Source: Xanthomarina maritima (lineage in GTDB: Bacteria > Bacteroidota > Bacteroidia > Flavobacteriales > Flavobacteriaceae). From it: a stretch of 64,000 bases of DNA. Positions 46,926 through 55,240 of the stretch are shown one piece after another. Within the stretch, counting starts at the first letter, position 1; every line of letters begins with the position of its first letter. The notes beneath the pieces are model-generated. The model did no database searches, was not told the DNA's origin, and saw only the letters and a list, made by a program, of their open reading frames with translations. The stretch spans positions 95,912 to 159,911 of the forward strand of contig NZ_VSFC01000002.1 of assembly GCF_008084905.1 (NCBI RefSeq), written 5' to 3'. The position numbers and the translations under genes are program-made.

Positions 46926-48194
46926 TTAATCATCCTTCTCATGTTCCTCAATATCTTTTCTTAAATCCAGCTTTCTAAACGCAGGAGACACAATTCCAGT
47001 TGTAATTACTGTAAGAAGTGTCATGGTTCCTCCAAAAACAACAGCTGTAACGGTTCCCATAAGTTTGGCAGTAACACCACTTTCAAAAGCACCAAGCTCG
47101 TTTGAAGAACCAACAAACATAGAATTAACCGAAGACACACGACCTCTCATGTGATCAGGTGTTTTAATTTGTAAAATGGTTTGTCTAATAACCATAGAAA
47201 CGCCATCTGTTACACCACTAAAGAAAAGTGCAACTACCGAAATCCAAAAAATTGATGATAACCCAAAAACGATAATACAAACCCCAAAGCCAAAAATAGC
47301 ACCAAGTAATTTCATTCCAGCATTTTTACTAATTGGTAGATATGCTGTAGCTAGCATGGTTAAAAAAGCTCCAACTGCTGGAGCAGCTCGTAACACTCCA
47401 AAACCTTCACTTCCAACTTTTAAAATATCTTGAGCAAAAACTGGAAGTAAAGCTACTGCGCCACCAAAAAGTACGGCAACCATATCTAAAGTTATGGCTC
47501 CTAAAATAGCTTTTGTTTTAAATACAAATCGGACACCTTCTTTTAAACTCTGCATGACAGGTTCGCCAATTTTAGGGTTTAAAATAGGTTTCTTTTTAAT
47601 TCTGAATAATACTATTAATGAAAACATTACTAATCCAAAAACAATACATAAAGACCAATGTACACCAATAATACTTATTAAAACACCAGCAGTTGCAGGA
47701 CCCAAAACGGAAGCCATTTGCCAAGTCGAGCTACTCCAAGTAGCAGCATTTGGATAAATTTTCTTCGGAACAATTAATGCGACTAAAGAGAAAATAGTTG
47801 GTCCAAAAAACGATCTCAAAAATCCTCCAAAAAAGACCAAGGCATAAATGCCATATAAAATGGTTTTTGTAGACCAATCTGCAACAATCCTAGGCCACGT
47901 TAATAGGAAAAGCCCTAAGCTTATTAGTGAAAATAAGGAAATACACAAAGCCAATAAATTTCGTTTCTCTTTTTGATCCACAATATGTCCTGCGAACAAA
48001 GCCATAGATAAGGCTGGAATAATTTCCATAAGACCAATAATCCCAAGAGACAATGGATCTTTAGTTAAACTATACACTTGCCATTCTATGACGATAAATT
48101 GCATAGACCAGGCAAAAACCAAAGCAAAACGCAACACTAAAAAAATGTTGAATTCTTTAATTCGTAAGGCTGCGTAAGGATCTTTTTTTGCCAT
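46926..48194 (-). CDS. MFS transporter
   Basis: The 422-residue protein has 12 hydrophobic helices and resembles the MFS_3/enterobactin-exporter-like group (QVYSLTKDPLSLGIIGLMEIIP; DHMRGRVSSVNSMFVG). The loop between helices 2 and 3 (AGHIVDQKEKRNLL) corresponds to MFS motif A. It likely exports a small molecule. ATG 48194 is preferred over GTG 48200. A family B hairpin lies directly upstream. Confidence 0.88.
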   Translation of the reverse strand: MAKKDPYAALRIKEFNIFLVLRFALVFAWSMQFIVIEWQVYSLTKDPLSLGIIGLMEIIPALSMALFAGHIVDQKEKRNLLALCISLFSLISLGLFLLTWPRIVADWSTKTILYGIYALVFFGGFLRSFFGPTIFSLVALIVPKKIYPNAATWSSSTWQMASVLGPATAGVLISIIGVHWSLCIVFGLVMFSLIVLFRIKKKPILNPKIGEPVMQSLKEGVRFVFKTKAILGAITLDMVAVLFGGAVALLPVFAQDILKVGSEGFGVLRAAPAVGAFLTMLATAYLPISKNAGMKLLGAIFGFGVCIIVFGLSSIFWISVVALFFSGVTDGVSMVIRQTILQIKTPDHMRGRVSSVNSMFVGSSNELGAFESGVTAKLMGTVTAVVFGGTMTLLTVITTGIVSPAFRKLDLRKDIEEHEKDD

Positions 48195-48200
48195 GTACAC

Positions 48201-48218
48201 TTCCTGCGAAGGCAGGAA
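48201..48218. repeat. Dispersed hairpin repeat, family B copy 1
   Basis: TTCCTGC-GAAG-GCAGGAA is a perfect hairpin just upstream of the MFS start, followed by TCT. It recurs in similar form at 52317. Confidence 0.55.
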
Positions 48219-48267
48219 TCTTTTTATTTAAATATTATACAAATGTATATTAGAATAAAGTCTAATT

Positions 48268-49356
48268 TTAGTTTTTTGTTAGTTTAAAGGCAACTCGCCT
48301 ATTTAAAGCACGACCCTCTTCAGTATTATTTGTGGTTATAGGGAATCTATTTCCAAAACCTTGAGCTGTTATTCGTTCAGGTTTTAAGCCTTTTGAAATT
48401 AAATATAAAGCAACTGTTTTTGCTCGAAGCAGCGATAATTCATCATTTCTTTCTTGAGTACCAACTTGATCTGTGTGTCCAAAAATTTCAATTTTTAAAT
48501 TTTTATGACATTCAAGATAATTATACAATTGATTCAGTTCTTTTTTGGATGATTCTAATAAATCAGATTTATCGAAATCAAACAACACGTTTTTAAGTGT
48601 ATAAACCTTATTTCTCTCTATTTGTTGATTTTCTTCAATACCAATTATTGAAACAGGCTTTGGATTTTCAATTTCAAAAGAGGTTACACTTATGTCATCA
48701 ATATAATAATAAGCTGCATCCGGATTTTTTGATTCTTGTATTTTTATGGATGTTACTTTTTTGTTTTTATCGAAATTACCAATGATAAAAAACTGCTCAA
48801 AACCATTAGCTACATATTCGAAAGTTACTTTTTCCCATTGTTCTTTTTCTATATAATATTCGATGCTATGTATTAAAATGAAATGACTTTTTTCAACTTC
48901 TATTAAAACTTCATTTATATCAATGGTTTTGTCTATTTGATTATTTAATGATTCATTTAAAAACAAAACTCCTAAATCTTTAATAGCGTGGCTTGAATTT
49001 TCAGCTAAACTTAGATAAAATGATACGGTATATTTTTTGTCTTTTATTAATGTTTCAGTAAATTCTCCTTGAATATATTCACGATAATCTTCAGGAGCCA
49101 TAACATATATTCCTGCATAAGCTTCTCCAGTCATTGGTTTTTGGTTTCCAAAGAAATTTACAAAACCAACAGCCTCACTGCAAGAATGAAAATAATCTGT
49201 GGAACCAAAATTTGGAATTGACCAGCCTAAGACATTATTATCGAAATTCCCTAAAAGTTCTGAACAATATTTAGAATCTTCAAAACTTGGATTTAGAACT
49301 AGGTTTTGAGAATGACATATAATAAAATTGAAAAACAGGATGTAAATTGTTCTCAT
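48268..49356 (-). CDS. OmpA-family protein with N-terminal carbohydrate-binding-like domain
   Basis: The 362-residue protein has a signal peptide (about 1-17, ending CHSQ). A jelly-roll-like region beginning LVLNPSFED and ending with YYIDDISVTSFE spans about 18-225. A C-terminal OmpA domain spans about 245-362 (VLFDFDKSDLL, IEIFGHTDQVGTQERND, LNRRVAFKL). There is no barrel, so it is probably periplasmic or outer-membrane associated through peptidoglycan. ATG 49356 is preferred over TTG 49368. It follows recJ by 23 bases. Confidence 0.85.
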   Translation of the reverse strand: MRTIYILFFNFIICHSQNLVLNPSFEDSKYCSELLGNFDNNVLGWSIPNFGSTDYFHSCSEAVGFVNFFGNQKPMTGEAYAGIYVMAPEDYREYIQGEFTETLIKDKKYTVSFYLSLAENSSHAIKDLGVLFLNESLNNQIDKTIDINEVLIEVEKSHFILIHSIEYYIEKEQWEKVTFEYVANGFEQFFIIGNFDKNKKVTSIKIQESKNPDAAYYYIDDISVTSFEIENPKPVSIIGIEENQQIERNKVYTLKNVLFDFDKSDLLESSKKELNQLYNYLECHKNLKIEIFGHTDQVGTQERNDELSLLRAKTVALYLISKGLKPERITAQGFGNRFPITTNNTEEGRALNRRVAFKLTKN

Positions 49357-49379
49357 AATTTCTAACAATTCAAGACATA

Positions 49380-51071
49380 TTAACCTCTAATATCTCTCAA
49401 TTTTAATTGAAGCGATGTGTTGCCTTGCCAATGGTTTTCATCAATTGAATAGACAGCTTTAAAAGGTTTTTTGTTTTCAATTAGACTTAGTTTGTCTCCA
49501 AGATTAAAACCAATGCAGACTATTTTTTCTCTTCCAGTTTGAGTAACTGTCATACGTAAATGCTTGTCGTCTTCTCCTACACATTTGCCATAACCTGTGT
49601 CTTTTAAATTTTCTGACATGAAAATAGGCGTCATATTTCCTGGTCCAAAAGGCGCAAATTGACTAATAATGCGCCATAATTTATCATTTACATCAACTAA
49701 ATCTATTTGCATATCCACTTTAATCTCAGGAACAAGCAGATGTTTGTCAATGGTTCGCGAGACTTCATCTTCAAAAGCTTGTTTAAAGGCTTCATAGTTT
49801 TCTTCTTTCAACGTTAGACCTGCTGCATATTTATGACCTCCAAATTGTTCGATATGTTCTGCACAAGCCTCCAAAGCATTATACACATCAAAACCAGAAA
49901 CTGAACGTGCTGAAGCGGCTAATTTATCTCCACTTCTTGTAAACACTAAAGTTGGTCTATAATAAGTTTCTATAAGTCGAGAAGCCACAATACCAATAAC
50001 ACCTTTGTGCCAAGTTTCATGATACACAACGGTTGTAAAACCTTTTTGTTCTTTATTGTTGTCTATTTGTTGAAGTGCTTCGTTAGTAATACGTTGGTCT
50101 GCTTCTCGTCTGTCTGTGTTAAAAGCTTCTATTTCTTCAGCATAAGTTTCAGCCAAATCAAAATTGGTTTCACTTAATAAAGTCACAGCATAATTACCGT
50201 GTTTCATACGACCTGCTGCATTGATTCTAGGAGCCACAATAAAAACAACATCTGTAATAGTAAGTTCTTCTTTTTTTACTTGATTAATTATCGCTTTAAT
50301 TCCAGGTCGTGGATTATTATTTATTACTTGTAATCCAAAATAAGACAATACTCTGTTTTCTCCAACAATTGGCACAATATCTGCACCAATGGCTGTTGCA
50401 ACCAAATCTAGATATTGAACTAAGTCTTCAACAGATTTATCTTTTTTTGAAGCCAATGCCTGAATAAGTTTAAATCCAACACCACAACCACAAAGTTCTT
50501 TGAACGGATAGTTACAATCGTCTCTTTTCGGGTCTAAAACTGCAACAGCATCTGGAAGGTCTTTTCCTGGTCTGTGATGATCGCAAATAATAAAATCGAT
50601 GCCTTTTTCTTTCGCATAGGCTACTTTATCTATTGCTTTCACACCACAATCTAAAGCGATAATCAAGGAAAAATCATTATCATGTGCAAAGTCAATACCG
50701 TTTATGGACACACCATAGCCTTCGTCGTATCTATCTGGAATGTAAGTAGCAACATGAGTTGTTCTTGTTTTTAAATAGGTAGACATTAACGCAACCGAAG
50801 ATGTTCCATCTACATCGTAATCGCCAAAAACTAAGATGTTTTCATTATTAGACAAGGCCATTTCGATGCGTAAAACTGCCTTGTCCATATCTTTCATTAA
50901 AAACGGATCATGCAAATCGTCTAAACTTGGTCTGAAAAATGTTTTAGCATCTTCATAAGTTTCAATACCACGTTGCAAAAGTAAAGTAGCCACAATGGCA
51001 TCAACTTGAAGTGATTTTTGTAGGGAAGCTAATTTTTCAGCCTCAGATTTTGGTTTAAGAGTCCAACGCAT
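49380..51071 (-). CDS. recJ: Single-stranded-DNA-specific exonuclease RecJ
   Basis: The 563-residue DHH-family 5'-3' exonuclease acts in recombination and mismatch repair. GDYDVDGTSS (about 83-92) and CDHHRPGK (Asp164-His165-His166) carry the metal ligands; the DHHA1 motif EQFGGHKYAAGLTL and a C-terminal OB fold follow. It is complete and of normal length. Confidence 0.96.
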   Translation of the reverse strand: MRWTLKPKSEAEKLASLQKSLQVDAIVATLLLQRGIETYEDAKTFFRPSLDDLHDPFLMKDMDKAVLRIEMALSNNENILVFGDYDVDGTSSVALMSTYLKTRTTHVATYIPDRYDEGYGVSINGIDFAHDNDFSLIIALDCGVKAIDKVAYAKEKGIDFIICDHHRPGKDLPDAVAVLDPKRDDCNYPFKELCGCGVGFKLIQALASKKDKSVEDLVQYLDLVATAIGADIVPIVGENRVLSYFGLQVINNNPRPGIKAIINQVKKEELTITDVVFIVAPRINAAGRMKHGNYAVTLLSETNFDLAETYAEEIEAFNTDRREADQRITNEALQQIDNNKEQKGFTTVVYHETWHKGVIGIVASRLIETYYRPTLVFTRSGDKLAASARSVSGFDVYNALEACAEHIEQFGGHKYAAGLTLKEENYEAFKQAFEDEVSRTIDKHLLVPEIKVDMQIDLVDVNDKLWRIISQFAPFGPGNMTPIFMSENLKDTGYGKCVGEDDKHLRMTVTQTGREKIVCIGFNLGDKLSLIENKKPFKAVYSIDENHWQGNTSLQLKLRDIRG

Positions 51072-51099
51072 TTTTTATAAATTGTAAAAGAATTAAAGT

Positions 51100-51155
51100 G
51101 TTATGCTGAGCTTGTCGAAGCATAAAATAACGATTCTTCAATGCTTTCTGAATGA
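51100..51155. repeat. Dispersed intergenic inverted repeat, family A copy 2
   Basis: The core TATGCTGAGCTTGTCGAAGC is shared with the copy at 25641, and the end TTCTGAATGAC gives imperfect terminal inverted repeats. It fills the recJ-OsmC gap. Confidence 0.7.
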
Positions 51156-51161
51156 CAAAAT

Positions 51162-51584
51162 CTACTTATTATGATAATGAATTGAGGTTTTTACTGTTGA
51201 AAACTTGCGAAACATTTCCATAACACCACAGTATTTTTCAATAGATAAATCCACTGCTTTTTGTATTTTACTCTCTTCTAAATTTTCGCCATAAAAATGA
51301 TATTCTACTGAAACTGCATAGTAATATTTTGGATGGTCTTCTGTCAATTTCCCATAAGTATCCATTCTAAAATCTGAAATATTTACTTTCATTTTATCTA
51401 AAATAGAAACCACATCCAGACCAGAACATCCTGCTAATGCTGAAAGCATCATAGCTTTTGGGCTTAAACCAGAATTATGTCCACCATGCTCTGGTTTAGT
51501 ATCCATTAATACGGTTTTACCATTTGGGTTATCGGATTCAAATTGTAAGTTTCCTTTCCAGTGAGTTGTTACTTTATTTGTCAT
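51162..51584 (-). CDS. OsmC family protein
   Basis: The 140-residue protein has the OsmC fold with conserved Cys in ALAGCSGLDVVSIL and a second Cys in KYCGVMEMFRKFS. In relatives this pair reduces organic hydroperoxides. It may instead be a YhfA-like member of unknown role. It is divergent from the decarboxylase-like gene across a 122-base gap. Confidence 0.87.
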   Translation of the reverse strand: MTNKVTTHWKGNLQFESDNPNGKTVLMDTKPEHGGHNSGLSPKAMMLSALAGCSGLDVVSILDKMKVNISDFRMDTYGKLTEDHPKYYYAVSVEYHFYGENLEESKIQKAVDLSIEKYCGVMEMFRKFSTVKTSIHYHNK

Positions 51585-51706
51585 TTTAATAGTTTTAAGT
51601 TAGGAGTGCCTAAATTACTTAAAGTAGTTGTTTAAGACTTTAATTACTTATAACTTTAGCAAACTTTAAGAACTCTTTTATCAAAAATACCAATAAAAAT
51701 TAGACT

Positions 51707-52309
51707 ATGCCATTAGTAACGCCATTATCAGCAGAACATGATTTAGAAACCAAAGAATTAGCAGAATTCTTTAATGAAACTCTAGGATTTTGTCCGAATT
51801 CGGTTTTAACCATGCAACGAAGACCAGCCATTTCTAAAGCCTTTATTAACCTCAACAAGGCTGTTATGGCAAATGAAGGCAGAGTCACTTCTGCTTTAAA
51901 ACGTATGATTGCCTGGGTTTCTAGTAACGCAACAGGTTGTAGATATTGCCAAGCACATGCCATTCGTGCTGCCGAAAGTTATGGTGCAGAACAAGAACAA
52001 CTAGATAATATTTGGGAATACAGAACACATCCAGCTTTTAATGTAGCCGAACGTGCTGCTTTAGATTTTAGTTTGGCTGCCAGTCAGGTCCCAAACGACG
52101 TGAATGCTGATATTAAAAAACGTTTATACGAGCATTGGGATGAAGGCGAAATTGTAGAAATGCTAGGCGTTATTTCACTTTTTGGCTATTTAAACAGATG
52201 GAACGATTCTATGGGAACAAGTATTGAAGAAGGTGCTGTAGAAAGTGGTTATAAATACTTAGGAAAGCATGGTTACAATGTTGGAAAACACGATGGCTCA
52301 CAATATTAG
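51707..52309 (+). CDS. Carboxymuconolactone decarboxylase / AhpD-like protein
   Basis: The 200-residue helical protein carries GCRYCQAHAIRAAESYG, the CxxC-x2-H motif of the AhpD-like branch, which acts as a disulfide reductase or peroxidase. It is not a decarboxylase by motif. A redox role shared with the divergent OsmC gene is plausible but inferred. Confidence 0.85.
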   Translation: MPLVTPLSAEHDLETKELAEFFNETLGFCPNSVLTMQRRPAISKAFINLNKAVMANEGRVTSALKRMIAWVSSNATGCRYCQAHAIRAAESYGAEQEQLDNIWEYRTHPAFNVAERAALDFSLAASQVPNDVNADIKKRLYEHWDEGEIVEMLGVISLFGYLNRWNDSMGTSIEEGAVESGYKYLGKHGYNVGKHDGSQY

Positions 52310-52316
52310 ATTCTTA

Positions 52317-52336
52317 ATTCCTGTGTAGGCAGGAAT
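52317..52336. repeat. Dispersed hairpin repeat, family B copy 2
   Basis: ATTCCTG-TGTAGG-CAGGAAT forms a 7-base-pair hairpin followed by CTAGATTC. It resembles the copy at 48201. Confidence 0.55.
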
Positions 52337-52388
52337 CTAGATTCATTAAAAATATTAAATAAAACCTTATTTGAGATAGTGAGACTTT

Positions 52389-52958
52389 TTAAATCAATGT
52401 CTTTACTCTTTCCTGCAACTCAGGAATAACCTCCTCCTTGAACCAAGGATTCTTAATCATCCAAAACCGGTTTCGAGGACTTGGATGTGGCAAAGGCAAA
52501 TAGCTTGGTAAATAGGTTTTGTATTCGGCAACCGTTTCAGTTAATGTTCGTTTTGCTTTTTCTTTTAAATAGTATTTTTGAGAGTACATGCCAATAAGAA
52601 TAACCAATTCCAAGTTAGGCATTTGGTCTAATAATTTTTGATGCCATTGTGGTGCACATTCTGGCCTTGGAGGTAAATCGCCACTCTTGCCCTTTCCTGG
52701 ATAACAAAATCCCATAGGAACTAGTGCTATTTTAGACTCATCGTAAAATACTTCTTCGGTTATATTAAGCCATTTTCTTAATTGTTTACCACTTGGATCA
52801 TCCCAAGGAATCCCAGTTTTATGAACACTTGCTCCTGGAGCTTGGCCTATAATAATGATTTTAGAATATGAATTTGCAGAGACAATAGGTCTTGGATCTA
52901 AAGGCAAATGCGCTTTACAAATGGTGCATTGACTGATGTCTTTTAGTAATTCCTTCAT
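52389..52958 (-). CDS. Uracil-DNA glycosylase family protein
   Basis: The 189-residue protein shows UDG-superfamily motifs: GQAPG (about 38-42), a GIPWDDPSGKQLRKWL block and the C-terminal HPSPRN. Cysteines at 11, 14, 85 and 101 could bind an iron-sulfur cluster as in family 4 enzymes, but spacing differs. Excision activity is unproven. The start at 52958 (MKELLKDI) is chosen; the ATG at 52979 lies inside a dispersed repeat. Confidence 0.8.
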   Translation of the reverse strand: MKELLKDISQCTICKAHLPLDPRPIVSANSYSKIIIIGQAPGASVHKTGIPWDDPSGKQLRKWLNITEEVFYDESKIALVPMGFCYPGKGKSGDLPPRPECAPQWHQKLLDQMPNLELVILIGMYSQKYYLKEKAKRTLTETVAEYKTYLPSYLPLPHPSPRNRFWMIKNPWFKEEVIPELQERVKTLI

Positions 52959-52974
52959 TTTGATAAAACTGAGC

Positions 52975-53033
52975 GTCATTCTGAATTTATTTCAGGATCT
53001 CTTTATGTGAAACATAAACAAATTCAGTTTGAC
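52975..53033. repeat. Dispersed inverted repeat, family A-like
   Basis: GTCATTCTGAATTT (from 52975) and AAATTCAGTTTGAC (to 53033) form an inverted repeat with two mismatches around TATTTCAGGATC... The ends match family A, but the core differs. It separates rsmI from the UDG-family gene. Confidence 0.6.
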
Positions 53034-53040
53034 GAGTACA

Positions 53041-53712
53041 TCACTTCTTCCCTCCAACCACAACAACAATTTCTCCTTTAGGTGGTTTGTTTGTATAGTG
53101 TTCCAGGACTTCCTTAGCTGTTCCTCGAATAGTTTCTTCGTAGAGCTTGGTTAGTTCGCGAGAGACAGAAACAGGTCTTTCTTCCCCAAAATACTCACAA
53201 AAATGTGTAAGGGTTTTAATGAGTTTGTGTGGGCTTTCGTAAAAAATAATGGTTCTGGTTTCTTCAGCTAAAAGCAAGAGTCTTGTTTGTCTGCCTTTTT
53301 TAACTGGTAAAAACCCTTCGAATACAAATTTATCGTTTGGCAATCCACTATTTACTAATGCTGGAACAAAAGCTGTGGCTCCAGGAAGGCAATCTACTTC
53401 AATGTTATTTTCAATACAAGCTCTAGTAAGTAAAAACCCAGGATCTGAAATGGCTGGCGTTCCAGCATCACTAATTAATGCCATAGTGACACCACTTTTA
53501 ATTTTATTAATCAACCCTTCAACTGTTTTATGCTCGTTATGCATATGATGCGATTGCGATGGTGTAGAAATTTCAAAATGTTTTAATAATTTTCCTGAAG
53601 TACGTGTGTCTTCTGCCAAGATTAAATCGACTTCTTTTAAAACTTCAATAGCTCTAAAAGTCATGTCTTTTAAATTTCCTATTGGTGTTGGAACGATAAA
53701 AAGTTTACTCAT
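53041..53712 (-). CDS. rsmI: 16S rRNA (cytidine1402-2'-O)-methyltransferase
   Basis: The 223-residue SAM enzyme methylates C1402 in the decoding centre. MSKLFIVPTPIGNLKDMTFRA, ILAEDTRTSGKLLKH and LISDAGTPAISDPG are diagnostic. ATG 53712 starts at the conserved N-terminus; the longer frame to 53739 reads through a repeat. Confidence 0.95.
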   Translation of the reverse strand: MSKLFIVPTPIGNLKDMTFRAIEVLKEVDLILAEDTRTSGKLLKHFEISTPSQSHHMHNEHKTVEGLINKIKSGVTMALISDAGTPAISDPGFLLTRACIENNIEVDCLPGATAFVPALVNSGLPNDKFVFEGFLPVKKGRQTRLLLLAEETRTIIFYESPHKLIKTLTHFCEYFGEERPVSVSRELTKLYEETIRGTAKEVLEHYTNKPPKGEIVVVVGGKK

Positions 53713-53729
53713 AATATTTTCAGTGAACC

Positions 53730-53749
53730 TTTCTGCCAAATGGCAGAAA
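53730..53749. repeat. Hairpin repeat related to family B
   Basis: TTTCTGCCA-AA-TGGCAGAAA is a perfect 9-base-pair hairpin in the gap between rsmI and the preceding gene, followed by TGAGAATC. It may be a third family B member or a separate attenuator. Confidence 0.4.
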
Positions 53750-53756
53750 TGAGAAT

Positions 53757-54497
53757 CTAGTTAAATTTACTTTCAAGAATTTCCATAAAACGAGTTTCAA
53801 ATTCCTCTTTATCTTTCCAGTTATTATAATCTGGTTTTACCACATTTTGAATTAAATTTTCTGCTTCATTAAAAGATCTAGACGTGTTAATTTGTGAAAG
53901 TACACGATCGTAATCTGCAGCTTTTCCATCGAATAAATGTTTTATAAACGCCAACTTATCATTTAACCCAATATGTAATCCACCACTTTTAAGTTTATCG
54001 TTTAAAGATTTTTTAACTTCATCTTTTGTTTGAACTTTATCAACTGGGTCGAATTCTGGAATCTCATTAAATCCAGCAGTTAGTTCTTCAAAATCGTTTT
54101 TATGGTTTTGTTTATTAGGAATGGCTTTTTCAAAAATGGCATCTACATGTTGTGCTTCAAGTGGCATTTGTGCAACCATATCTTTAATTTTTTCAATAGC
54201 AGGCTCCATAATATCATCTTCTTCAACTTCATCTAAATTAATATAGGTTTTATTTTCAAACTCTATATTATCACTTACTTTATTATTAAAAGCAGCGTCT
54301 AGCATACCAAAGAAAGAAGAATCGCTACCTATGGTTGGTAAATCGTTATCAAAATTCTCTTTAGCGAATTTTAAAACGGTTAGTTTTTCATAAAGTGCAG
54401 CAACTTCTTTGTGCATTAAGTCTACATCATCTTTTCCTTTTAACTTCAAAATTCTATGAGCAATGCTCATTAATTCTGCCTCCAGTTTCTTCTTCAT
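53757..54497 (-). CDS. Conserved-looking hypothetical protein (246 aa)
   Basis: No named family recognised. The protein is acidic, soluble and mostly helical. An N-terminal coiled coil (about 1-45, MKKKLEAELMSIAHRILKLK) is followed by an acidic linker (YINLDEVEEDDIMEP). A C-terminal half from about 160 reads GGLHIGLNDKLAFIKHLFDG...LSQINTSRSFNEAENLI. The latter looks like a conserved globular domain. It is divergent from tdk and upstream of rsmI. There is no signal peptide. Confidence 0.75.
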   Translation of the reverse strand: MKKKLEAELMSIAHRILKLKGKDDVDLMHKEVAALYEKLTVLKFAKENFDNDLPTIGSDSSFFGMLDAAFNNKVSDNIEFENKTYINLDEVEEDDIMEPAIEKIKDMVAQMPLEAQHVDAIFEKAIPNKQNHKNDFEELTAGFNEIPEFDPVDKVQTKDEVKKSLNDKLKSGGLHIGLNDKLAFIKHLFDGKAADYDRVLSQINTSRSFNEAENLIQNVVKPDYNNWKDKEEFETRFMEILESKFN

Positions 54498-54600
54498 AAC
54501 TTTTAAAATTTAATCTATTTTATGCTTTTGATTTTTAATAAATTTACGCCACCTTTATACAAAACGAAATTTTACTTTGTTTTAGTGTTAAAATTACAAA

Positions 54601-55239
54601 ATGTTTCTCGAAAATACAGTAAATCATAAAGAACAATTTGGTTGGATTGAAGTAATCTGTGGTTCTATGTTCTCTGGAAAGACAGAAGAATTGATTCGTA
54701 GGTTAAAGCGTGCCCAATTTGCAAGACAAAAAGTTGAGATTTTTAAACCTGCTATAGATGTTCGATACGATGAAGATATGGTAGTGTCTCATGATTCCAA
54801 CGAAATTCGTTCTACACCAGTTCCAGCAGCTGCCAATATTCCTATATTAGCTGATGGTTGTGATGTGGTAGGTATTGATGAAGCGCAGTTTTTCGACGAT
54901 GAGATTGTTCGAGTTTGTAACGACTTAGCAAATAAAGGAGTTCGTGTTATTGTTGCAGGATTAGATATGGATTTTAAAGGCAACCCGTTTGGTCCTATGC
55001 CAAATCTAATGGCAACTGCAGAATATGTTACAAAAGTACATGCTATTTGTACCAGAACAGGAAATTTAGCGCAATATAGTTATAGAAAATCTAAAAACGA
55101 TAATTTGGTGTTGTTAGGAGAAGTAGATGAATACGAACCTTTAAGCAGAGCTGCATTTTATAAAGCTATGATGAGAGATAAAGTTAGAAACATGAAGGTA
55201 AATGATGCCGAGGAAATCTCTCCAAAATCTGATAAATAG
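54601..55239 (+). CDS. tdk: Thymidine kinase
   Basis: The 212-residue enzyme phosphorylates thymidine for dTMP salvage. P-loop GSMFSGKT (21-28), Walker [11 protein letters not shown] and the lid/zinc region [16 protein letters not shown] are visible, though the usual CxxC zinc cysteines are reduced to one Cys at AICTRTG. It is one base from the alr start, so the two are coupled. Confidence 0.94.
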   Translation: MFLENTVNHKEQFGWIEVICGSMFSGKTEELIRRLKRAQFARQKVEIFKPAIDVRYDEDMVVSHDSNEIRSTPVPAAANIPILADGCDVVGIDEAQFFDDEIVRVCNDLANKGVRVIVAGLDMDFKGNPFGPMPNLMATAEYVTKVHAICTRTGNLAQYSYRKSKNDNLVLLGEVDEYEPLSRAAFYKAMMRDKVRNMKVNDAEEISPKSDK

Positions 55240-55240
55240 C

